Assembly: GCA_003646995.1 (NCBI GenBank)
Contig: QMLZ01000062.1
Coordinates: 1 to 12,866 of the forward strand
Direction of reading: 5' to 3'
Length of the DNA: 12,866 nucleotides
From: Deltaproteobacteria bacterium
Lineage (GTDB): Bacteria > Desulfobacterota > DSM-4660 > Desulfatiglandales > Desulfatiglandaceae
Shown: positions 7,857 through 12,866 of the stretch, piece after piece
Numbering within the stretch: position 1 is the first letter of the stretch
Layout of the letters: each line of letters begins with the position of its first letter
Translations under genes and position numbers: made by a program
The notes under the pieces: generated by a model
What the model saw: the letters and a program-made list of their open reading frames with translations, nothing else
Databases searched by the model: none
Told to the model about the DNA's origin: nothing

Positions 7857-8070
7857 CGGGTAGACCCGCCTAGAGGGTGGATTCAGAGAATCAGATATTC
7901 ATTGAAAAGATTGTCTCGGGTACGCCACGATGAAAGATAAGGGCCGAGGGAGCGCCCCTATGCGTATCGAACATGCTTTGTCCGCGTGCTTTACATGGGC
8001 CCTGGGTGAAACCCTTTGCACCATAAGATCAGTCCAAGGAGGCTTAAAAGAGAGTGCAAAGCAAGGGGTT
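7857..8070 (+). ncRNA. Candidate structured leader / riboswitch-like RNA
   Basis: Several stems fall in a row. CGGG/CCCG closes a UAGA tetraloop (7857-7868). GATTC/GAATC closes a three-base loop (7880-7892), and its 3' arm can instead pair with ATTC (7897-7900). GGGC/GCCC lies near 7942-7957. GGGT/ACCC lies at 8004-8014. A long-range CTTTGCAC/GTGCAAAG pairs 8014-8021 with 8054-8061, extendable by AACCC/GGGTT (8010-8014 with 8066-8070). GGGT/ACCC and AACCC/GGGTT are mutually exclusive. An AAGGAGG lies in the loop (8036-8042). A molybdenum-cofactor or other riboswitch class is possible given the downstream gene, but I cannot match a consensus by eye. Confidence 0.35.
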
Positions 8071-8137
8071 GGAACATATGTCCCGAAAAGCGTCTGCTGG
8101 ACGTTTTAGTTGAGGTTCTGGAAAAGGAGGAAGCTGC

Positions 8138-9076
8138 ATGGAAAAGAAGACCTTGCTCAATACGAGAGAAGTTGCTGCTTTCTTGGATGTGAACGAAAAA
8201 GTGGTGTACAGCCTGATTGCCGAAAAGGGTCTGCCTGCAACCAAGGTTACCGGCAAGTGGCTTTTCCCTAGGCACATGGTGGAACAATGGATTGAAAACA
8301 ATACAATAAATTACCCCGAGACGGCGACCTCTCTACCACCTTACCACGGGTTGCTGATTATAGCGGGCAGCAATGATATATTGCTGGATAGGGCCATATC
8401 CCTTTTTAATCGTCTGTATCCAGATGAAATTGCGGTTTTTGGCAACTTAGGCAGCCTGGGGGGGCTGCGGGCCTTGCGCCGTAACCTCTGCCATATTGCC
8501 ACGAGCCACCTGATGGAGGGGGATGGAATCGAATACAACTTTGGCTATGCCAAAGAAGAACTCTCAAGACTGCCGGCTGTGGTCAATTTTTGTAAGAGAG
8601 AGCAGGGGCTGCTGGTAGCCAAGGGAAATCCCAAGGGCATTGGTAGCGTAACAGATTTAATTAAAAAAGATGTTACGGTGGTTAACAGACCCATTGGAAC
8701 GGGCACAAGGCTTCTTTTTGACAATAAACTGGCAGAACATGGCATCAGCGAGGCAGATATCCAAGGTTATGGTAATGAGGTAGGCAGGCACATTGATGTC
8801 GGGCTGGAGATTCTCTCAGGGAAAGCCGATGCTGGACCGGGAATAAAGGCGGTTGCCCAGCTTTTAGGCCTGGACTTTATTCCATGGCGCTGGGAAAGAT
8901 TCGACCTGTTGATACCCAAGGATCGCTTTTTTGATAAAGGGGTGCAGACTTTCTTGGGAATGCTCCGTGAAAAGGATTTTAGGAATCTGGCACGAGAACT
9001 AGGCGGGTATGATTTGAGATTAAGTGGAAAGATGGTGTTTCCGCAAGACAGGGAAGTCAATGGTGGTGGAGAGTGA
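8138..9076 (+). CDS. HTH (excisionase/MerR-like) regulator with PBP-like ligand domain
   Basis: This 312-residue putative DNA-binding sensor starts at an ATG behind GGAGG. Residues 5-55 form an excisionase-type winged HTH (LLNTREVAAFLDVNEKVVYS, then GKWLFPRHMVEQWIE). Residues 70-290 form the PBP_like domain related to periplasmic molybdate/tungstate-binding proteins, with hallmark VNRPIGTGTR at 182-191 and GLEILSGKADAG at 222-233. It has no signal peptide, so it senses an intracellular ligand. Proteins of this architecture are commonly annotated as molybdate- or tungstate-responsive regulators, but the ligand here is inferred. It lies 118 bp before the acyl-CoA synthetase gene on the same strand. 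The long structured leader upstream suggests the gene is itself controlled at RNA level. Confidence 0.88.
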   Translation: MEKKTLLNTREVAAFLDVNEKVVYSLIAEKGLPATKVTGKWLFPRHMVEQWIENNTINYPETATSLPPYHGLLIIAGSNDILLDRAISLFNRLYPDEIAVFGNLGSLGGLRALRRNLCHIATSHLMEGDGIEYNFGYAKEELSRLPAVVNFCKREQGLLVAKGNPKGIGSVTDLIKKDVTVVNRPIGTGTRLLFDNKLAEHGISEADIQGYGNEVGRHIDVGLEILSGKADAGPGIKAVAQLLGLDFIPWRWERFDLLIPKDRFFDKGVQTFLGMLREKDFRNLARELGGYDLRLSGKMVFPQDREVNGGGE

Positions 9077-9083
9077 AAAGGTA

Positions 9084-9115
9084 TGGGCTCAAGTCAATTT
9101 TGTTTTGAACGCCCA
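9084..9115 (+). repeat. Inverted repeat after the regulator, overlapping the next -35 box
   Basis: The left arm TGGGCTCAA (9084-9092) pairs with TTGA and GCCCA (9105-9108 and 9111-9115) across a 12-base loop, leaving a two-base bulge. No T-run follows, so a terminator role is doubtful. Its right arm includes the -35 box of the predicted synthetase promoter, so it could be an operator. Confidence 0.45.
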
Positions 9116-9133
9116 AATCAGTAATGATATGCT
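9105..9133 (+). promoter_or_regulatory. Predicted promoter for the acyl-CoA synthetase
   Basis: TTGAAC (9105-9110) and TATGCT (9128-9133) are spaced 17 bp, each with four of six consensus matches. A TGA directly before the -10 gives the extended -10 form. The start point would be near 9140, leaving a leader of about 55 bases. Confidence 0.4.
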
Positions 9134-9194
9134 AACATAACTAAGTATCAGCAGCAGATTGGGTAATGTATTATTTTCAGAGGAGAGGGGAAAA

Positions 9195-11336
9195 ATGAGC
9201 CTTGACGGGGTTCTCAATGCAACATCCATCGCCATCGTGGGTGCTTCAAAAAATGAAACCAAAAGGGGCTATCAGGCCATTAAAACCTTGTTGGACCAAG
9301 GGTTCGAGGGGAAGATCTATCCCGTCAATCCAAAGGAAGACGCAGTCCTTGGGTTTAGGTGCTACGCCAAGGTGTCTGATATTGAAGAGCCCGTAGATCT
9401 TGCCCTGATTACCACACCAGCAAAAACGGTTCCTTCGATAATTGAGGACTGTGGAAAGAAGGGGGTAAAGGGTGCGGTAATTATCGCCGGGGGATTCAGG
9501 GAGCTTGGTGCCGAAGGCAAGAAACTGGAACAGGATATATTGGAGGTTGCCAGGAAATATAATGTTCGCCTGATTGGACCAAACACCTCGGGCATGATGA
9601 ACCTGAAAAATAACCTGAATCTGGTGGGTATACCTGATGTGCCAAAAGGCGACATAGCCCTGGTGAGCCAAAGCGGAAATATGGCCCTTTCTCTAATCAC
9701 CGAGGCAAGTGTTAAGAGCCAGAAGGGGTTTTCCTACTATGTTGGAGTCGGCAACGAGGCTGACATAAAGTTCCATGAGTACCTGGAATTTTTCGGCAAT
9801 GATCCAGACACAAAGGCCATCCTAATGTACGTGGAAGGAATGAGCGAGGGGCGAAAGTTCCTGCAACAAGCCTATAGAACCACATTGCAGAAACCCATTA
9901 TCTTGCTGAAAAGTGGAAGGTCGGCTGCTGGAAAGGCATCTGCAGGTTCTCACACTGGATCATTGGCAGGAATGTCAGAGGTAGCCCACTCGGCCTTCGA
10001 GCGTGCCGGAATAATTGTCATAGACAATCCTGACGAGCTATTTCCTGCAGCGGAGTCCCTTTCCAGCCTTCCATGCATCAGGAATAACAGTGTGGGGATC
10101 CTGGCCGACGGAGGTGGCCACGCAACCATTGCTGCGGATATCTTGACAGATCTTGGTGTAAAGATTCCGCAGCTTGGGAAAAGAACACAGGCAAAGCTTG
10201 GAGAGATCTTGCCGTTTACGGCCTCTGTTAGGAATCCCGTGGATGTTGCAGGTGGTGCTGATGCTGACCCGGCCGTGTTTGCTGAATGCGCAAAAATCAT
10301 GCTCAATGATCATGATATTGGAGGGCTTTTGATTGTTGGTCTTTTTGGAGGCTATGGAATTCGGTTTGCCAAGAGCCTGAGTCTGATCGAAGAGGATGCT
10401 GCGCATCGTATGGGCAAGATGGTGAGAAAGCGCAATAAGCCCATTGTTGTTCACAGCCTATACGCTTCTAAGAACACTCATCCTATTGAGTTGCTTCGTT
10501 ATTACAACATACCCGTGTACGATTCTCTTCATGTTGCGTGCAAGTGCATAGGTGTCCTGGCCCAGCGCGGCAATTACATGAACGAGTACCATGCAAAGGT
10601 GAATTTTGTCTTCAATTGGGGAGCAAAGGCTAAATCTGGCGGAAAGAGGATAATTGAGAACGCAAAGAAAGAAGGACGTAATTTTCTTTTAGAGCACGAG
10701 GCAAAGACACTGCTCAGACTGCACGGTGCGCCAGTAACTAATGATAAGCTGGTAAGGACGCCCGAGGAAGCTGTGAAGGTGGCTGAAGAGATGGGTGGTG
10801 AGGTTGCGCTTAAGATAGTATCACCTCAAATACTACATAAAACCGATGCAGGCGGGGTTAGGCTGGGCCTCAGGAAAAGACAGGAGATAGTCAAGGCATT
10901 TAATGAAATAATTGAAAATGCCAGGAGGTATAATCCAGAGGCCGAGATTCGCGGAGTACTCGTCTGTCCCATGGCTGAAAAGGATCTTGAGGTCATCATA
11001 GGGACCAAGGTGGACGATCAGTTTGGCCCGGTTATAATGTTTGGAATAGGCGGTATTATGGTAGAAGTCCTCAAAGACGTTTCATTCAGGGTGCTTCCCA
11101 TATCCTCAGTATCTGCTAGAAAGATGATGGAAGAGATTCGTTCCGCACCCATACTGAATGGGGTGAGGGGAAATCCACCTTATGACAAGAAGATCCTCAG
11201 GAAGCTTCTGGTCATGTGCTCGGAATTGATAGAATCCTACCCGGAAATCCACGAGATGGATCTCAATCCGATCATTGTATATCGTCAGGGAGCGAAGGTG
11301 GTAGATGCAAGAATATTACTCAAGGATACTAATTAG
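9195..11336 (+). CDS. Acyl-CoA synthetase (NDP-forming), fused alpha-beta
   Basis: I chose the ATG at 9195, giving 713 residues, because AGGAGAGGGG lies just upstream and the CoA-binding fold begins at once. A TTG at 9159 would add 12 unlikely residues. The enzyme interconverts acyl-CoA, ADP and phosphate with acid, CoA and ATP in the cytosol. Order: CoA-binding domain with VGAS near 15-18; succinyl-CoA-ligase-like domains with IGPNTSG (127-133) and VSQSGN (157-162); the phosphorylated His253 in SGSHTGSLAG; then a C-terminal ATP-grasp domain from about 495, with glycine loop FGIGG (616-620). Single-chain forms are typical of anaerobic and syntrophic bacteria, where they conserve energy from acetyl-CoA or aryl-CoA. 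The acyl specificity cannot be read from the sequence. Its TAG overlaps the stop of the convergent PAS gene. Confidence 0.95.
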   Translation: MSLDGVLNATSIAIVGASKNETKRGYQAIKTLLDQGFEGKIYPVNPKEDAVLGFRCYAKVSDIEEPVDLALITTPAKTVPSIIEDCGKKGVKGAVIIAGGFRELGAEGKKLEQDILEVARKYNVRLIGPNTSGMMNLKNNLNLVGIPDVPKGDIALVSQSGNMALSLITEASVKSQKGFSYYVGVGNEADIKFHEYLEFFGNDPDTKAILMYVEGMSEGRKFLQQAYRTTLQKPIILLKSGRSAAGKASAGSHTGSLAGMSEVAHSAFERAGIIVIDNPDELFPAAESLSSLPCIRNNSVGILADGGGHATIAADILTDLGVKIPQLGKRTQAKLGEILPFTASVRNPVDVAGGADADPAVFAECAKIMLNDHDIGGLLIVGLFGGYGIRFAKSLSLIEEDAAHRMGKMVRKRNKPIVVHSLYASKNTHPIELLRYYNIPVYDSLHVACKCIGVLAQRGNYMNEYHAKVNFVFNWGAKAKSGGKRIIENAKKEGRNFLLEHEAKTLLRLHGAPVTNDKLVRTPEEAVKVAEEMGGEVALKIVSPQILHKTDAGGVRLGLRKRQEIVKAFNEIIENARRYNPEAEIRGVLVCPMAEKDLEVIIGTKVDDQFGPVIMFGIGGIMVEVLKDVSFRVLPISSVSARKMMEEIRSAPILNGVRGNPPYDKKILRKLLVMCSELIESYPEIHEMDLNPIIVYRQGAKVVDARILLKDTN

Positions 11337-12427
11337 GGTGGCCACTTACATGCCTTACTGAAATCTATTATCTTGGATCCTTTCACATAATCTTTGGCCT
11401 CATAGGCCGTGATATTGTCCATCTTGCGGGTGATCTCTTTGATGCGATCACATTGCTCTTTCAGGTCTTTTATGAGCTGCTCCCCCGGGTGCTTTGTCTC
11501 GAGTTCGTCGAGGATGTAATATATGAACTGCAATGGTTGGTTCAATTCGTGGCATGTGGCGCCAGCCGTCTCAAGGAGAACCTGGAGTTTTTCCCGCTGA
11601 ATCCTCTCTTCCTCGGCTTGTTTTAATGGGGTGATGTCTCGGGTGACCGCGAGGAGACATTTTTCGCCGCCGTAGTCGATTACCTCAGCAGACCAAAGCA
11701 CCTGCCTGATCTCGCCCGATTTCATCCTAAATTGAACTTCCATGTTTCTAACTACACCTGTTTTCTTCAGGATTCTTGTTATTTCATCCCGCTGGCGCGG
11801 GTCGACCCAAATGCCCAGCTCTTTGGATGTCTTCCCGATTACCTCATCACGATTGTAGCCCGTGGTTTGGAGGAACGCATCGTTTACGTCCACGTAAAAC
11901 CCGTCCTCAAGGGTTGTAATGACAAACCATTCAGGACTGGACCTGAAGGCCTTGGTAAATTTTTCCTCGGAGATTCGCAAAGCCTCCTTTGCTCTCTCGT
12001 GCTCGGTGGTATCCATGAAATAGCCGAGGGTTGCACGTTGACCCTTGTATGAGATGGAGCAAACCCTTTCAATGACCCACCTTATGTCTCCGCTTTTGTG
12101 AACGGTCCTAAAGATGTAAGGAGATGATTCCAGACCTTTAAGCATTTTCGTGGCCTTGGTTTTAACCATTTCCCAGTCATCGGGATGTACTATCTGGTCT
12201 GGGCTCATGGTGAGTAGTTCTTCCTCGCTGTATCCCGAAATCTTTTGAAATTCAGGATTAACCAGCTGAAATCGGCCATCTTGTATTACATAGATACCAA
12301 TGGGCGAATTGATGAATAGCTTGGTAAATAATTGAAGAGATAATGAATCCTGCTGATCAGTGGCCTTGGGCCGGTCTGCGTCTTTTTCGTCGGTTTGGCT
12401 AAGCGTGGCACCTCTATTTTGCTTCAT
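11333..12427 (-). CDS. PAS-PAS protein with HisKA phosphoacceptor domain but no ATPase
   Basis: This is a 364-residue soluble signalling protein. PAS domain 1 spans about 30-140 (SPIGIYVIQDGRFQLVNPEF, then HPDDW and a PAC segment). PAS domain 2 spans about 150-270 (VDVNDAFLQTTGY, VTRDITPLKQAE). A short coiled coil (about 270-287) leads to an H-box, ATCHELNQPLQF, with predicted phosphoacceptor His293. The protein then ends after a helical hairpin and the motif KGSKIIDFSKA. The HATPase_c domain (N, G1, G2 boxes) is absent. I recall similar short proteins ending in a KIIDxDKAS-like motif from Desulfobacterota, so this may be a natural class rather than a truncation. It would need a partner kinase or act as a phosphotransfer/dimer scaffold. 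The ribosome binding site is AAAGGGA. No membrane segment is present. Confidence 0.85.
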   Translation of the reverse strand: MKQNRGATLSQTDEKDADRPKATDQQDSLSLQLFTKLFINSPIGIYVIQDGRFQLVNPEFQKISGYSEEELLTMSPDQIVHPDDWEMVKTKATKMLKGLESSPYIFRTVHKSGDIRWVIERVCSISYKGQRATLGYFMDTTEHERAKEALRISEEKFTKAFRSSPEWFVITTLEDGFYVDVNDAFLQTTGYNRDEVIGKTSKELGIWVDPRQRDEITRILKKTGVVRNMEVQFRMKSGEIRQVLWSAEVIDYGGEKCLLAVTRDITPLKQAEEERIQREKLQVLLETAGATCHELNQPLQFIYYILDELETKHPGEQLIKDLKEQCDRIKEITRKMDNITAYEAKDYVKGSKIIDFSKACKWPP

Positions 12428-12440
12428 CAGTTATTCCCTT

Positions 12441-12539
12441 TCATTTTACTACTATTTTGATAGGTAAACTGCCCAATCCTACCAGGTTAGCCGCATCAAA
12501 ATCAATCAATAATCTAAGATCGGGATTGGATTTTTCCAT
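12441..12539 (-). CDS. Possible 32-aa leader peptide before the PAS gene
   Basis: An ATG at 12539 has AGAGG four bases upstream. It opens a 32-codon frame that stops at a TGA 13 bases before the PAS-protein ATG. The stop codon sits next to that gene's AAAGGGA ribosome binding site, so coupling is plausible. The peptide reads naturally (MEKSNPDLRLLIDFDAANL at the start, basic-hydrophobic end) but I recognise no family. The alternative is a chance ORF in a leader. Confidence 0.35.
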   Translation of the reverse strand: MEKSNPDLRLLIDFDAANLVGLGSLPIKIVVK

Positions 12540-12546
12540 AGGTCCT

Positions 12547-12576
12547 CTATTTGCGCACTAAATACGGCGCTGTCAA
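12547..12576 (-). promoter_or_regulatory. Weak promoter candidate upstream of the PAS gene
   Basis: A perfect minus-strand TTGACA (12576-12571) is followed by only poor -10 matches (CAAATA at 17 bp, AAATAG at 18 bp). The spacer contains GCGC at both ends separated by ten bases. The rest of the 194-bp gap shows a distant CCAATCC/GGATTGG pair but no clear terminator for the nitroreductase gene. Confidence 0.2.
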
Positions 12577-12621
12577 GATTCAATTTAATTCAGGCTGTGA
12601 GGGACTTGGGACAAGATCAAT

Positions 12622-12866
12622 TCATTTTATAGCCTTTACCGGCCCCAACGCCACGAGATATAAAGGCTTGGAACTTTCGTTCAGGTCCAGAATTCTGGTT
12701 GCCTCGTCATCGTAAAACGCCCCTATCCCGCAGCATCCCAGTTCCATAGAGGTTGCCAATAGATATATGAGCTGGCCTATTCTCCCCGCTTCTAACATGG
12801 CGTGCCGGTATCCCCTAGATCCCATGGTTTTATCCAGGACCCTTAGGTTCGAAACAAAAAGGATAT
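12622..12866 (-). CDS. SagB-type nitroreductase family protein (C-terminal part)
   Basis: The frame is open from the window edge to a TGA at 12624-12622, giving 80 complete C-terminal residues; the start lies outside. Visible is the flavin-oxidoreductase end of the nitroreductase fold: RGYRHAMLEAGRIGQLIYL, then ATSMELGCCGIGAF, a DDEATRILDL helix, and the closing strand PLYLVALGPV. This pattern (RGYRxAxLEAG, LGxxxIGxFxDD, YLxALG) matches SagB-type dehydrogenases, FMN enzymes that in known cases oxidise azolines in peptide natural products. Many homologues in anaerobes stand alone with unknown substrate. The ATG at 12825 is internal, as conserved-type sequence continues upstream of it. Confidence 0.85.
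   Translation of the reverse strand, partial: ILFVSNLRVLDKTMGSRGYRHAMLEAGRIGQLIYLLATSMELGCCGIGAFYDDEATRILDLNESSKPLYLVALGPVKAIK

Larger units (their letters stand above)
7570..8137 (+). other. 568-bp non-coding stretch with promoter and hairpin-rich leader
   Basis: No convincing gene lies here. The left end holds the acyltransferase ribosome binding site and weak promoter (minus strand). The rest appears to be the promoter and long untranslated leader of the plus-strand regulator gene at 8138. Two short plus-strand frames share one register: 31 codons from 7768 and 59 codons from 7930. Both lack a good ribosome binding site and recognisable motifs. Hairpins in the leader are described separately. 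The regulator's own site GGAGG (8126-8130) is seven bases from its ATG. Confidence 0.6.

Noticed and set aside
7768..8109. Two short plus-strand frames (31 and 59 codons) as genes
   Set aside because: Neither has a good ribosome binding site or recognisable motif, and they overlap the predicted RNA stems. The shared register could mark a decayed gene, but evidence is too thin.
1..12866. CRISPR array, insertion sequence, prophage or defence island
   Set aside because: No regularly spaced repeats, transposase, integrase or known defence genes are seen, and composition is even across the window.

Overview
The window looks like chromosomal DNA from an anaerobic Desulfobacterota (deltaproteobacterial) lineage. 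Four genes point that way: a fused SpmA/SpmB membrane protein in a genome that need not sporulate, a single-chain NDP-forming acyl-CoA synthetase, a B12-dependent radical SAM enzyme whose N-terminus resembles the DUF4070 group, and a short PAS histidine-kinase-like protein without an ATPase domain. Base composition is near 50% GC and similar throughout. I see no transposase, integrase, phage gene, CRISPR array, rRNA or confident tRNA. The organism assignment is inference from gene families, not from a marker gene.

Layout from left to right. 1-762 (minus) is the N-terminal two thirds or less of a B12-binding radical SAM protein that runs off the left edge. 763-1178 has no intact gene, but holds one reading frame broken by a TGA and a TAG, with a strong inverted repeat over the break. 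1179-5486 (minus) is a likely transcription unit: small heat-shock protein, Lon protease, then the SpmA-SpmB fusion. The lon-spmAB gap carries two neighbouring inverted repeats. Divergently, dnaJ (plus) starts at 5708 and is preceded by an overlapping out-of-frame mini-ORF with a better ribosome binding site. A DUF374 acyltransferase (minus, 6853-7569) converges on dnaJ. 7570-8137 is a long non-coding stretch with a good sigma-70-type promoter and a hairpin-rich leader. It leads to a HTH/periplasmic-binding-like regulator (8138-9076) and then an acyl-CoA synthetase (9195-11336). A PAS-PAS-HisKA protein (minus, 11333-12427), preceded by a tiny ORF, converges on the synthetase. The C-terminal end of a SagB-type nitroreductase (minus) runs off the right edge.

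Functionally, Hsp20, Lon and DnaJ form a proteostasis cluster: holdase, ATP-dependent protease and Hsp70 co-chaperone. The fused SpmAB membrane protein sits behind lon. The regulator with a molybdate/tungstate-type binding domain directly precedes a synthetase that makes ATP from acyl-CoA. An inverted repeat overlaps the synthetase's predicted -35 box, so local control is plausible but unproven.

The observations most worth a second look are the structured leader before the regulator, the doubly interrupted frame with its hairpin, the overlapping start of dnaJ, two convergent gene pairs that each overlap by exactly four bases through their stop codons, and the phosphoacceptor-only histidine kinase with a possible leader peptide. 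Nothing here is clearly a new multi-gene system.
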